A stretch of DNA of 64,000 nucleotides from Litorilinea aerophila (GTDB lineage Bacteria > Chloroflexota > Anaerolineae > Caldilineales > Caldilineaceae), in NCBI RefSeq assembly GCF_006569185.2, contig NZ_VIGC02000003.1, forward strand, positions 1 to 64,000, in the 5' to 3' direction. Each line of letters starts with the position of its first letter. Position 1 is the stretch's first letter. This document shows, piece by piece, positions 46,894 through 58,353 of the stretch. The notes under the pieces are model-generated. The model saw nothing but the letters and a program-made list of their open reading frames with translations, did not search any database and was not told the DNA's origin. The position numbers were made by a program, and so were the translations under genes.

Positions 46894-48792
46894 ATGGCAT
46901 TAGGACCGGTTGACACCACCCGCAGCCCCTACGCACGTTGGAAGACCATCCCCCTGGAAAGCTTCACCCTGGGTGAAGGTTTCTGGGCCCACAAGCAGGA
47001 CGTCAACCACCGGGTGAGCCTGCATCACGGCTTTGAGCAACTGGAGAAATTCGGCAATTTCAACAACCTGCTCCTGGCTGCGGGCAAGGGAGAAGGGAGT
47101 TACCGCACACCTGTCTTCATGGATTCCGACGTCTATAAATGGCTGGAAGCGGTGGCCTACCAGCTGGCCCAGGGGCCCGATTCCTCCCTGAGCGAGAAGG
47201 CGGACTACGCCATCCGCCTGATCCAGGAGGCCCAGGCCCCCGACGGCTACCTCAACTCCTACTGGCAGGTGGTGGAGCCGGAGCGGCGTTGGGCAGACCT
47301 GCAGCACGGCCACGAACTCTACTGTGCCGGCCATCTCTTCCAGGCCGCGGTGGCCTACCACCGGGCTACCGGCGATGACCGGCTGCTCAACGTCTCCCGC
47401 CGCTTCGCCGACTACATCGACAGCGTCTTCGGCCCGGGCAAACGGGCCGGAACGCCCGGCCACCCTGAGATCGAAATGGCCCTGGTGGAGCTCTACCGGG
47501 AGACGGGCGAGCGTCGCTACCTGGATCTGGCCTGCTACTTCGTAGACCAGCGGGGCCGGGGGCTCCTGGGTGGCCACCGGCTGGGTTCTCCGGCCTACTA
47601 CCAGGACCACGTGCCGGTGCGGGAGGCCACCACCGTGGAAGGGCACGCGGTGCGCCAGCTCTACCTGACGGCCGGCGTCACCGACATCTACCTGGAGACC
47701 GGCGAGCAGGCCCTCTTCGATGCCCTCCTGCGCCAGTGGCACGACATGGTAAGCCGAAAGCTCTTCATCACCGGGGGCGTGGGCTCCCAGCACGCGGGCG
47801 AAGCCTTTGGCGAGCCCTACGAGCTCCCCAATGAGCGCTGCTACTGTGAAACCTGCGCCCAGATTGCCAGCATCATGTGGAACTGGCGCATGTTGCTGGC
47901 TACCGGCGAAGCGCGTTACGCCGACCTCATGGAGCGGACCCTCTACAACGGCTTCCTGAGCGGCGTCTCCCTGGACGGCCGGCGCTACTTCTACGTCAAC
48001 CCGTTGTTGAGCCATGGCCAGGAGCCCTGGATGGGCCGCAAGCACATCGTGCGGCCTGAATGGCATGGCTGCGCCTGCTGCCCGCCCAACGTGATGCGGA
48101 TGCTTTCGGCCATCGGCCACTACTTTGCCTCCGCCGATGAGAGCGGCGTCCAGATCCACCAATACGCGGCCGGCACCCTGAATCTGCCCACCCTCCGGCT
48201 GCGGCTGGAGACGGAATACCCGTGGCAGGGAGCAGTGCACCTGACGGTGGAGGAGGCCGCGGGCCATGAACAGAGCCTGTCGCTGCGCATTCCCGGCTGG
48301 TGCACGGCGCCGTCCCTCCAGGTCAATGGCGCCGACGCCCCGGCAAGCCGGGCGGATGGCTACTGGACGGTCACCCGGGTCTGGCAGGCCGGCGACCAGC
48401 TCCACCTCTCCCTGCCCATGGCGCCCACCCTGGTGGCCGGCCATCCTCGGGTGGACGCCACCCGGGGGAGTGTGGCCATCCAGCGGGGCCCCCTGGTCTA
48501 CTGCCTGGAGCAGGCCGACCACGACCCCGCGGTGGACCTCCACGACGTGGCCATCGAACCGGACGCGCCCCTCCAGGCCAGCTGGCGGGGAGATCTGCTG
48601 GAAGGGGTGATGGTGGTGCAGACCCAGGGCAAGCTGCTGGATCCCAAGCCCTGGGGCGATGCCCTCTACCGCCCCCTGGCGGAAAGCCAGACGCCGGTGC
48701 GGAGCCCGGTGGCCCTCACAGCGGTTCCGTATTACGCCTGGGCCAACCGGGGCCCCGGCGTGATGCGGGTCTGGATTCCCCGGGCCGGGTAA
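46894..48792 (+). CDS. GH127 beta-L-arabinofuranosidase
   Basis: A 632-residue glycosidase of family GH127 (HypBA1 type), which removes beta-L-arabinofuranose from plant hydroxyproline-linked oligoarabinosides or glycans. The zinc/catalytic site is recognisable: E319-x-C321 in YCETC, and C395-C396 in CACCPPN, with C395 as the expected nucleophile. An alpha/alpha-barrel is followed by beta-sandwich domains from about residue 430. There is no signal peptide, so it cleaves oligosaccharides after import by the adjacent transporter. It is the last gene of the cluster. Confidence 0.9.
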   Translation: MALGPVDTTRSPYARWKTIPLESFTLGEGFWAHKQDVNHRVSLHHGFEQLEKFGNFNNLLLAAGKGEGSYRTPVFMDSDVYKWLEAVAYQLAQGPDSSLSEKADYAIRLIQEAQAPDGYLNSYWQVVEPERRWADLQHGHELYCAGHLFQAAVAYHRATGDDRLLNVSRRFADYIDSVFGPGKRAGTPGHPEIEMALVELYRETGERRYLDLACYFVDQRGRGLLGGHRLGSPAYYQDHVPVREATTVEGHAVRQLYLTAGVTDIYLETGEQALFDALLRQWHDMVSRKLFITGGVGSQHAGEAFGEPYELPNERCYCETCAQIASIMWNWRMLLATGEARYADLMERTLYNGFLSGVSLDGRRYFYVNPLLSHGQEPWMGRKHIVRPEWHGCACCPPNVMRMLSAIGHYFASADESGVQIHQYAAGTLNLPTLRLRLETEYPWQGAVHLTVEEAAGHEQSLSLRIPGWCTAPSLQVNGADAPASRADGYWTVTRVWQAGDQLHLSLPMAPTLVAGHPRVDATRGSVAIQRGPLVYCLEQADHDPAVDLHDVAIEPDAPLQASWRGDLLEGVMVVQTQGKLLDPKPWGDALYRPLAESQTPVRSPVALTAVPYYAWANRGPGVMRVWIPRAG

Positions 48793-48849
48793 AGGGACGG
48801 GAGAATCCGGTCCCCTCGCTTCATCTTGCCGCATTCTTTCCCAACAATG

Positions 48850-48890
48850 AAACAGGCTGGCGTGGTCTCTGAAACCACGCCAGCCTGTTT
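48850..48890. terminator. Bidirectional terminator between GH127 and the LysM protein
   Basis: A perfect 17-bp stem, with AAACAGGCTGGCGTGGT as left arm, has a seven-base loop and is followed by G and four T residues on the plus strand. On the minus strand it is followed by a TTTC run. It serves both convergent genes. Confidence 0.88.
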
Positions 48891-48933
48891 GTTTTGCCAG
48901 ATGACTGATGTAGGGGCCGGGGCGCTCCTGGTT

Positions 48934-50253
48934 CTACGGGGCGGATTCTGCTGCAGCTGCCGGCACGTAGAGGGTGGACCCCAACAGGATGGTGTCGGAC
49001 GTCAGGCAGTTGACTTCCTTGAGCAGGGAGATGGTGGTCTCCCCTCGCTGGGCCAGGACCGACAGGCTGTCGCCGATGCGCACTTCGTAGGCCACCCAGC
49101 CTTCGGGCACGGCGGCGCCGCAGTAGCGGCCGGTCCCGTCCTGCTCCACCGCCTGGGCCGGCAGGTAGAGGGTGGCGCCGATGAGGATGGTGTCGCTGTC
49201 CAGGCAGTTGACCGCCTTCAGCTCGTCGATGCTCACGCCGCCCCGCTGGGCCAGGAAGGTCAGGTTGTCGCCCGCCTTGACGTTGTAGGGCTGCCACCCT
49301 TCGGGCGGGCTCACGGTGCAGGCGCCAGCTTCGTCGCCGTCGGCTGCGTCTTCCACGGCCGGCACATCGGGCGCGATGGGTGTCACAGGCGCCGGCGGTT
49401 CATCCAGGACCCGCAGGCGAATGCCCTGGACGGTGTCGCTCTGGCCGGGCATGATCTGGTAGACCAGGGCCACCTGGGCACCGGGCACCAGCTCGCCTTC
49501 CACCTCCATGGGCTTGAAGAGTTCCACGTTGGCATCCGGCTGGTAGCGGTCCATGACCATCAGCCCCCCGATCTTGAGGAGACGGCCGCTGCGGCCGTAG
49601 TAGATCTGGGTATCTTCGGCCTGGATCACGGCGCTGTTCATGTCGGCTTTGGCCGCAGCCTTGCGCACATCTTCGGCCAGCTCTCGTTCCTGGGCCAGGC
49701 GCACGGCCTCCCGCACTTCGGCAGGGGCCAGCTCCAGCTCCTGTTTGCGGATCCACTGCTTGAAGCTGTAGGCCAGGTCCCCGGGTACCGAGGCCTGGGC
49801 CATGGTAACCAGGGTGGAGGTGCTCAGGAGCACCAGGGCCAGCAGCGCGATGAGGGGCGCCAGCCGCAAGGTGCGGATGGTGAAGAAGTTTTGGATGGCC
49901 GCGACGACCCGTTCCAGATAGGTCGCCAGGGGGGAGCGGGACCGGCTGGCCAGGCGACGCGGGGCCGAGACCACGATGGGCGCGGCCTCGGAGCGGGTTC
50001 GCATGGTGGCAGCCGCGCGCAGGAACTCCCGCTTCGACCGGGCCTGCCATTCGGGTGAAGGTGGCGGCACGGGCGAACGTTGAAGTTCGGCCGCGGCGGC
50101 CACGATGGCGAGCATCTCCCGCAGTTCCGCCTGGTGCTGGCGTGGGTATGCGGTGACGATGGCCTCCACCGGTTCGCCTGCTTCCAGGCGTGCCACGGCC
50201 TCGGCAAACATCTCCTCCGGTTCGGGTTCAAAGGTGGTCGAATTGGTGTTCAT
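48934..50253 (-). CDS. DUF5667 membrane protein with two LysM domains, probable anti-sigma partner
   Basis: A 439-residue protein. The cytoplasmic part (about 1-125) is helical and resembles DUF5667/anti-sigma-type regions. One membrane segment lies near 128-150. The outer part contains a DUF5667-like helical segment, a small beta domain, and two LysM-like repeats near residues 325-375 and 385-432 (each with a NCLDSDTIL/ NCLTSDTIL core). LysM binds peptidoglycan, so it could sense cell-wall state. It directly follows a sigma-factor gene on the same strand, 71 bases away. Confidence 0.8.
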   Translation of the reverse strand: MNTNSTTFEPEPEEMFAEAVARLEAGEPVEAIVTAYPRQHQAELREMLAIVAAAAELQRSPVPPPSPEWQARSKREFLRAAATMRTRSEAAPIVVSAPRRLASRSRSPLATYLERVVAAIQNFFTIRTLRLAPLIALLALVLLSTSTLVTMAQASVPGDLAYSFKQWIRKQELELAPAEVREAVRLAQERELAEDVRKAAAKADMNSAVIQAEDTQIYYGRSGRLLKIGGLMVMDRYQPDANVELFKPMEVEGELVPGAQVALVYQIMPGQSDTVQGIRLRVLDEPPAPVTPIAPDVPAVEDAADGDEAGACTVSPPEGWQPYNVKAGDNLTFLAQRGGVSIDELKAVNCLDSDTILIGATLYLPAQAVEQDGTGRYCGAAVPEGWVAYEVRIGDSLSVLAQRGETTISLLKEVNCLTSDTILLGSTLYVPAAAAESAP

Positions 50254-50324
50254 GGTACTGTTCTCGCTGTGATCCGATCAGTAGGCTCCTTGGGATGTCG
50301 GGTTTCCTTGGTCTGTCCGGTGTA

Positions 50325-50918
50325 CTACTGAAATTGTTCATGGGCCAGCAATTGACGCAGGGTGCTCACAGCCCGATGCTGGAGCGCCTTGACGGCGCCC
50401 TCTGTTTTGTCCATCATGGCGGCGATTTCTGCAAAGCTGTATCCTTCCAGAAAGCGCAGGCTGATCACCTGGGCCTGCTCCTCGGTAAGTCGGTTGATGG
50501 CTGAACGCAGATATTCCGCCGTCAGCTGGATTTCGGCTGCCCGTACCGGGTTCTGTTGTGCATCCGGCATGAAGGGTGCCTCGTCCAGGGAAATTTGCTT
50601 CTGCCGATCTCTGCTCCGGTAATAATCGATGACCAGGTTATGGGCAATACGATACAGCCAACCGGAGAACGAACTGTGCCAGGCCCGCTCGTTGCGAATG
50701 GCCTCCAACATCTTCAGGAAAACCTGAGCGGTCAAGTCCTCGGACAGCGCCTGGTCACTGGTGCGCCGGTAGATATAGCTGTATATCTTCAGTTCGTACC
50801 GATCGTAGAGTTCGCTGAGGGCCGCTTCGTCCAGATTGATCGCACCCGCCAGCAACTCTTCTTCCGTACAATCTTTCAGCGATTTTCGGTTCATCGATGC
50901 ATTCTGTCCGCGGAGCAT
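50325..50918 (-). CDS. ECF-type RNA polymerase sigma factor
   Basis: A 197-residue sigma factor with region 2 (including LYDRYELKIYSYIYRRT and GWLYRIAHNLVIDYYR) and region 4 (ISLRFLEGYSFAEIAAMM). It redirects RNA polymerase to an extracytoplasmic-stress regulon. The ATG at 50918 is preferred because AAGGGTGAG precedes it; an ATG at 50894 gives a protein eight residues shorter. The membrane LysM protein encoded next is its likely regulator. Confidence 0.9.
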   Translation of the reverse strand: MLRGQNASMNRKSLKDCTEEELLAGAINLDEAALSELYDRYELKIYSYIYRRTSDQALSEDLTAQVFLKMLEAIRNERAWHSSFSGWLYRIAHNLVIDYYRSRDRQKQISLDEAPFMPDAQQNPVRAAEIQLTAEYLRSAINRLTEEQAQVISLRFLEGYSFAEIAAMMDKTEGAVKALQHRAVSTLRQLLAHEQFQ

Positions 50919-50945
50919 TCTCACCCTTGAAGACGTCCGGTGCCG

Positions 50946-50994
50946 GGAAAAATTACGGCCAATTTGCGCTTTCGGGTGAAAGGCAAATTGGCCG
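50946..50994 (-). terminator. Intrinsic terminator of the CDP-alcohol phosphatidyltransferase gene
   Basis: CGGCCAATTTGC and GCAAATTGGCCG pair perfectly, with an inner CTTTC/GAAAG stem. On the minus strand a TAATTTTT tract follows directly. It lies between the two minus-strand genes, some 170 bases after the upstream gene ends and just before the sigma gene. Confidence 0.75.
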
Positions 50995-51164
50995 CAGAGG
51001 GACCGGGTGCCAGGCGCAGGGCGCCTGGAGGAGCGGGGGATGGTAGGCATGGACACCCCACGCCGGGGTGGGCGCCCTTCCCGGCGGAATGTGGCTGAGG
51101 GAAACCCCTGTCGGCCATGGGGTGGCGGTGGCCGCACCCATGGCCGCGGAAGCGGTCCTGTCCA

Positions 51165-51821
51165 TCATCCCTGAACCGGCCAGTTGTCGTTGGGCTTCAC
51201 CACCTTGGAATTGGCGACGTGGTTGGCCACGGGCGCCTGGGGTTGGTTGGTTCGCCAGTAGACCTCGTAGATCCGCTGCAGCGCGGTGAAGTTGGTGAAA
51301 ATGGCCAGGATCCAGAGGATCGGCAGCATCCAGCCGGTGAAGAGGCCCAAAATGAGCAACACCACCCGTTCTGGCCGTTGGAGGATGCCCGCCTTGCATT
51401 CCACCTTCAGGGCTTCGGCCCGGGCCCGGGTGTAGCTCACCATCAGCGAGCCCACCAGGATCACAAAGATGAGCACCAATTCGGTGCGGGTCTGAAGGCG
51501 GGTGGAGTAGTAGTAGGCGAGGGCCAGAAAGGTAACGCTTTCAGAATAGCGGTCCAGGGTACTGTCCAGGAAGGCGCCGAAAGTGCTGGACTGATGGGTG
51601 AGGCGGGCCAGGCTGCCGTCCAGCATGTCGAAGAGGGCGGCGAACAACAACAAAATCGCACCCAGTCGAAAGTAACCGCCCGCCAACACCAGGGCCGTCC
51701 CCACCGTCAGGATGAAGCCGAAGTAGGTGAGCCCATTCGGCGTGACACCCCAGCGGTGTAAAAGGTCGACCAACCGTGCCAGCGGTTCTGCAGCGAGTTG
51801 ACGCCCATATTTTGATAACAT
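51165..51821 (-). CDS. CDP-alcohol phosphatidyltransferase family protein
   Basis: A 218-residue integral membrane enzyme with about six membrane segments. The catalytic motif D-G-x2-A-R-x8-G-x3-D-x3-D is intact (DGSLAR, then FGAFLDSTLD) near residues 66-88. It swaps CMP from a CDP-linked lipid for an alcohol such as inositol phosphate or glycerol phosphate in phospholipid synthesis. The acceptor cannot be assigned. The ATG at 51821 has AGGA upstream. It is transcribed alone. Confidence 0.88.
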   Translation of the reverse strand: MLSKYGRQLAAEPLARLVDLLHRWGVTPNGLTYFGFILTVGTALVLAGGYFRLGAILLLFAALFDMLDGSLARLTHQSSTFGAFLDSTLDRYSESVTFLALAYYYSTRLQTRTELVLIFVILVGSLMVSYTRARAEALKVECKAGILQRPERVVLLILGLFTGWMLPILWILAIFTNFTALQRIYEVYWRTNQPQAPVANHVANSKVVKPNDNWPVQG

Positions 51822-52010
51822 GGATCCATTCCTGTCCCAAATGGGCAAGAAAAAGTTCAGACAAGCAAGCCGACGGGGGTGGAGGAGTGACCTGATGCCA
51901 CCTCCTCCGGACGATACAGGTTCATCTTACACGCTGCCCATGGCGAAGTCAAGCATTAACCAGCACTTCCTCCCGTACGCAGGCGCCGCTCGCAGCGGCG
52001 CATCGGTCGC

Positions 52011-52138
52011 CGTTCTTTCTTCCGCCCGGGGCTGGCGACAGCGGGCGGGCACGGAGGCCCGCCCTTACGATCACCGTCATCGTTCTTTCATCTGCCTGGG
52101 AGGGGCGGCAGCGGGCGGGCCAGGGGCCCGCCCCTACC
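52011..52138. repeat. Two tandem 70-bp units with palindromic GC-rich cores
   Basis: The unit starting CGTTCTTTC occurs at 52011 and again at 52081. Each contains an inverted repeat, GGGCGGGC-ACGGAG-GCCCGCCC in the first and GGGCGGGCC-AGG-GGCCCGCCC in the second. The second ends CTACCAC directly before the stop codon of the minus-strand gene. The same element occurs near 34.2 and 35.3 kb. The rest of the 51822-52010 gap shows no gene. Confidence 0.75.
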
Positions 52139-52139
52139 A

Positions 52140-54302
52140 CTACGGTGCAAAGGGATCGTAGACGCCCACCACAGGCAGGTAGACACGCTCCGGCGCCCGG
52201 AAGATGGTCACCGGCAGGCTGAAGACCGTGCCCACTCCCGCGGTCGTGTCGGGCACCAGCACCACCATGGCCAGGTGGAAGTCAAAGTCGTTACCCAGAG
52301 ACGAGGGGTTCACCGTGACCGTCAGGATGTCCGGCACGATGGCCGACGTGGAGGTGGCGCTGATCACCCACGGCACATCCAGCACCGGCCAGTCCACCGC
52401 CTCCACCGCGCTGGCGGCCACATCCTGGGTCCCCGGCACCGCCTGGGAGGTGTCCGGCATGGGGATGACCCGGCTGTTCCCGGCCCCGTCGGTCAGCACC
52501 AGGTCGCCGTTCTCATTCAGCCTGGCCGCTGCGATGCCGCCGTTGGCTTCGATCTGGGCTGCAGCCGCTTCGGGCACGCCCAGCACGGCGGCCTTGTACT
52601 TCAGCCCCACGGTGCCGTTGATGGAGACGTCCATGCTCTGATCCATGTCGACGGTGCTGGTGTAGATGAAGCTGGCAACGGCCGGCCGCGGGGTGAGGGT
52701 GGCCGGCTCCACCGTCAGGACCAGGTCCACGTAGTAGGGGCTGTTGATCACCCGGCTGTCACCCCGGATCTCCAGCCGGGTAGAGTAGGTGCCGATGTCC
52801 AGGTTGGTGGCATCGAAGGTCACCCGCAGGGTCGCGGGCGTCTGGGTGACCGTGGGGGTGACCTGGACCCAGGAGGGCAGGCCGGAACCGACGATCACCT
52901 GCACGGATTCACTGGTGCTGATGTTGGTGACCTGGATGGTGTAGGGGCCGCTGGTGGTGCCCACGGCAATGGCGGCCTCGATGCGGTTCTTGTCCACGCC
53001 GAACTGGGGACCCTCGATAAAGCCCCGGCTGTCCAGGTCGCCGATGGCCAGGGCATCTTTGTTGGTGCTCAGGTCGTAGACGTTGACCACCTGCTGGTTG
53101 TTCACCGGCGTGTCGGGCTGGGTGAAAAGCAGGAGGCGATTGTCCCGGATGACCACCACCTCATCCTTGCCATCCCCGTCCACATCGCCGCCCTTGCAGA
53201 CCCGATAGCCGTTGTCTCCCCCGCCATACTCCTTGAGCGAGAGCTCGATGGTGGGCGTCCGGTCCCGGTCATCGCCCCATTCGTCCCGCATGATGAAGCG
53301 CCTGCCATCTTCGCTGGGGTGCTTGCGGGTGAAGAAGATCTCCTTGTCGCCGTTGCCGGTGATGTCCGCCAGGCAGACCTCCTCTGGCTGGGGCGCGAAG
53401 GCGAACTCGTCATCGCTGTCGGAGTCCAGCTCTTTGTTGCTGTTCATGCGGTAGACGATCAGGCTGGGCTTGTCGGCCCGGTCCACGCTCTTGACGCCCA
53501 CCACTTCGTCCCGTCCGCCGGCCATCACCTGGCCGACGGCGGCCCGCCGCCAGGTATCGCTGTCGGTCTTCTTGCCGTCCAGGCGGGCGAAGTCGTTGTC
53601 TACCGTGTAGACGTCGATGCGGGTTTCCGTGCTGTCGTCGTCCACCAGCACCACATCGGCCGAGCCCACATCGTCCAGGTTGCCGCTGGCGCCATAGCTC
53701 CAGGGATAGTCGAAGTCCTTGGAGAGGTGGACCTTCCAGTTGCGGCCGTTGGGGCTGCCGTTGGATTCCAGCCGGCTGGCGTTGAGGACCACCACTGTAG
53801 AGAGGCCGTTGCTGCGGCGGTAGCTGTAGAGGATTTCGTCGCCAGGGATGTTGGCGTCGAAGTCGTCAGACAGGATAATATCCGCCCGGGCGGGCAGGGT
53901 GGTTTCGTAGAGGGTATCCCACGGGATGCCGTTGATCTTCTTGTTGGGGTCCACCGCACCGGAGGCGATCACCGGGTCAAAGACGGCCAGCTTGGCCACG
54001 CCGTTTTCCTCGCCCACGGCGATGATCTCCAGATCGCCGTCATTGTTCACATCGCCCAGGGCCAGGTTTTGCCAGCCGCCGGTGGGGCTGAACCACTGCA
54101 CCAGCGGGCTGCCCTGGGTATCCAACACCCGGATCACGCCATTGGCGTCGATGTAGACGATCTCCTGGGCTGGATCGGCGCTGGTGGCGGCCTGTGCGGT
54201 CCCCACATCTCGCACCAGCCCTTCCAGCGCGCTCAGGAGGATGGCCAGCAGCATGGCTGCCACGAAGGTCCTGCGCATTTTGGGAACGGGTTGCATTGAC
54301 AT
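52140..54302 (-). CDS. Exported FG-GAP/VCBS-like repeat protein with an Ig-like domain
   Basis: A 720-residue protein with a signal peptide (about 3-40) and several calcium-binding-type repeats of an integrin-like propeller, such as GDVNNDGDLEI, GDVDGDGKDEV and GDLDSRGF. An Ig/BACON-like domain with VTNISTSESVQV lies near residues 465-540, and a beta-rich domain follows. It is likely a surface or secreted adhesin or scaffold. The ATG at 54302 has GGAG four bases upstream; an in-frame ATG at 54296 has better spacing. No anchor is visible. Confidence 0.8.
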   Translation of the reverse strand: MSMQPVPKMRRTFVAAMLLAILLSALEGLVRDVGTAQAATSADPAQEIVYIDANGVIRVLDTQGSPLVQWFSPTGGWQNLALGDVNNDGDLEIIAVGEENGVAKLAVFDPVIASGAVDPNKKINGIPWDTLYETTLPARADIILSDDFDANIPGDEILYSYRRSNGLSTVVVLNASRLESNGSPNGRNWKVHLSKDFDYPWSYGASGNLDDVGSADVVLVDDDSTETRIDVYTVDNDFARLDGKKTDSDTWRRAAVGQVMAGGRDEVVGVKSVDRADKPSLIVYRMNSNKELDSDSDDEFAFAPQPEEVCLADITGNGDKEIFFTRKHPSEDGRRFIMRDEWGDDRDRTPTIELSLKEYGGGDNGYRVCKGGDVDGDGKDEVVVIRDNRLLLFTQPDTPVNNQQVVNVYDLSTNKDALAIGDLDSRGFIEGPQFGVDKNRIEAAIAVGTTSGPYTIQVTNISTSESVQVIVGSGLPSWVQVTPTVTQTPATLRVTFDATNLDIGTYSTRLEIRGDSRVINSPYYVDLVLTVEPATLTPRPAVASFIYTSTVDMDQSMDVSINGTVGLKYKAAVLGVPEAAAAQIEANGGIAAARLNENGDLVLTDGAGNSRVIPMPDTSQAVPGTQDVAASAVEAVDWPVLDVPWVISATSTSAIVPDILTVTVNPSSLGNDFDFHLAMVVLVPDTTAGVGTVFSLPVTIFRAPERVYLPVVGVYDPFAP

Positions 54303-54390
54303 CCATCTCCTTGGGTAGCGGCACCGGTGACCTGGGAAGGCGACCTGGCGCTTTCGCCTGTTTCCATGGGCCTTCCAGACCTCCGGCGCG

Positions 54391-54419
54391 TTGATTAATT
54401 GTTGGAATAGCGGTATGCT
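54391..54419 (+). promoter_or_regulatory. Promoter of the malate dehydrogenase gene
   Basis: TTGATT (54391-54396) and TATGCT (54414-54419) are 17 bases apart. The leader would be about 120 bases. Confidence 0.55.
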
Positions 54420-54543
54420 AAAGCTATCGGCCACGAGGCCCTATTTTACAACAAACCAAATTGGCACAAAATTAACGGCGTCAACATGGAGCTCCCTCCC
54501 CCGGGAATTCCATCTGCCGAACACCCACAAAAGGAGCATCACC

Positions 54544-55527
54544 ATGACTTCTCCCATTCGTGTGGCCGTCACCGGTGCAGCCGGCAACATCGGCTACGCC
54601 ATTCTGTTCCGCATCGCCAACGGCGACCTCTTCGGCCCCGACCAGCCGGTCATCCTCCAGATGTTGGAAATTCCACCAGCCATGAAGGCCCTGGAAGGCG
54701 TGGCCATGGAGCTGGAGGACTGCGCTTTTCCCCTGCTGCAGGACATGGTCCTGACCGATGACGCCAACGTGGCCTTCAAAGACGTGAACTGGGCACTGCT
54801 GATCGGCGCCCGCCCCCGCTCCAAGGGCATGGAACGCAAGGATCTCCTGGGCGCCAATGGGGCCATCTTCAAGCCCCAGGGGGAAGCCCTGAACAGGCAC
54901 GCCGCTTCGGATGTGCGGGTGCTGGTGGTGGGGAACCCGGCCAACACCAACTGCCTCATCGCCATGCGCAATGCACCGGACATCCCCCCGGAGCGCTTCA
55001 CCGCCATGACCCGCCTGGATCACAACCGGGCCATCAGCCAGCTGGCCCGGAAGGCCGGCGTGCCCGTCACCGCAGTCAAAAAGGTCACCATCTGGGGCAA
55101 CCACAGCTCCACCCAGTACCCGGATGCCTACCACGCCGAGATCAACGGCCGCCCCGCGCCGGAGGTGATCAACGATGATGCCTGGATCCGGGAGACCTTC
55201 ATCCCCACGGTTCAGAAGCGGGGAGCGGCGGTCATTGAGGCCCGGGGCCAGAGCAGCGCGGCCAGCGCCGCCAACGCAGCCATCAACCACGTGCAGAGCT
55301 GGTACCACGGCACCCCGCCGGGTGACTGGGTCAGCATGGCCATTCCCAGCACCGGCGCCTACGACACGCCCGAAGGAGTCATCTTCAGCTATCCGGTGAC
55401 CATCCAGAATGGCCAGTACCAGGTGGTGGAAGGCCTCTCTCTGAGCGACTTCGATCGGGCCATGTTGGCCGCCACCGGCCAGGAACTGCTGGAGGAGCGG
55501 GCGGCCATCGAAGAGATGTTGGGCTGA
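54544..55527 (+). CDS. mdh: Malate dehydrogenase
   Basis: A 327-residue NAD(P)-dependent malate dehydrogenase of the class that resembles cytosolic and chloroplast enzymes. The NAD motif [10 protein letters not shown] lies at residues 10-19, the substrate-binding Arg region reads [15 protein letters not shown], and the catalytic His is in [12 protein letters not shown]. It interconverts malate and oxaloacetate in the TCA cycle. AAGGAG precedes the ATG at 54544. It is transcribed alone. Confidence 0.96.
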   Translation: MTSPIRVAVTGAAGNIGYAILFRIANGDLFGPDQPVILQMLEIPPAMKALEGVAMELEDCAFPLLQDMVLTDDANVAFKDVNWALLIGARPRSKGMERKDLLGANGAIFKPQGEALNRHAASDVRVLVVGNPANTNCLIAMRNAPDIPPERFTAMTRLDHNRAISQLARKAGVPVTAVKKVTIWGNHSSTQYPDAYHAEINGRPAPEVINDDAWIRETFIPTVQKRGAAVIEARGQSSAASAANAAINHVQSWYHGTPPGDWVSMAIPSTGAYDTPEGVIFSYPVTIQNGQYQVVEGLSLSDFDRAMLAATGQELLEERAAIEEMLG

Positions 55528-55560
55528 AGCCAATCGCCTGCCACGGCCCAATCTGGCATG

Positions 55561-55639
55561 GTGCGTGGTGCGTGGTGCGTGAACCTTTTCGCTGTATGAC
55601 AGCGCGGTGACACGTTGTTTGACGTACCACGCACCACGC
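55561..55639. repeat. Heptamer repeat forming an 18-bp inverted repeat between convergent genes
   Basis: Three copies of GTGCGTG begin at 55561. GCGTGGTGCGTGGTGCGT (55563-55580) is complementary, with one mismatch, to 55622-55639, leaving a 41-base loop. It lies between the ends of mdh and ppk and could act as a bidirectional transcription barrier. Confidence 0.6.
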
Positions 55640-55695
55640 TCGCGTTATGACCAACGCCGCAGCGGTCTCTCCGGTTCCCAAAACAAGTGCCGATT

Positions 55696-57945
<2,250 letters not shown>

Positions 57946-58165
57946 AGTCGGGTCCCTTTCGGTGCGTTCAGTCCTCTTATGTCGATTGGTTCTTGTGTCG
58001 AGTCTTCCACGTGGTGCGCCGTGGGCAGGTCATGCATTGCTGCGTACATCTCCGCGTCCATCTCCACGTAACGAAGATGCATGGAACCCTGGCTCCCCAG
58101 TGGACCTGCCGGGTGGGGTAGGTGGCGGAGGTGCCCGGCGTTCTGGTCCTCGATTATGCGGTCTT

Positions 58166-58194
58166 ATTGTAAAGAGAATCGCAACCTTTGTCGA
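58166..58194 (-). promoter_or_regulatory. Promoter of ppk1
   Basis: On the minus strand TCGACA (58194-58189) and TACAAT (58171-58166) are separated by 17 bases. The leader of about 215 bases contains no evident gene. Confidence 0.6.
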
Positions 58195-58267
58195 ATCCCT
58201 TTTGGTAGGCCCTTTGGGGCACCCTCCCGGGATGGATTCTTGCGAGGCCGGGCAAGTGACAGTACAC

Positions 58268-58276
58268 TGGTATAAA
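58268..58276 (+). promoter_or_regulatory. Extended -10 promoter of the CPBP protease gene
   Basis: TGG-TATAAA forms an extended -10 element about 70 bases before the ATG. No good -35 hexamer is present, which is acceptable for extended -10 promoters. Confidence 0.45.
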
Positions 58277-58353
58277 AAAGCACACTGACCCTCCTGGTGC
58301 CAAACACCCGCCCAGGGAGGTCGACACCAGGGTGGTCGACAAAGGAGACCTTC

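Noticed and set aside
52275-54299. Plus-strand open frame opposite the FG-GAP-like protein
   Set aside because: The Asp/Gly-rich repeats of the real gene give an open complementary frame. There is no start region or domain.
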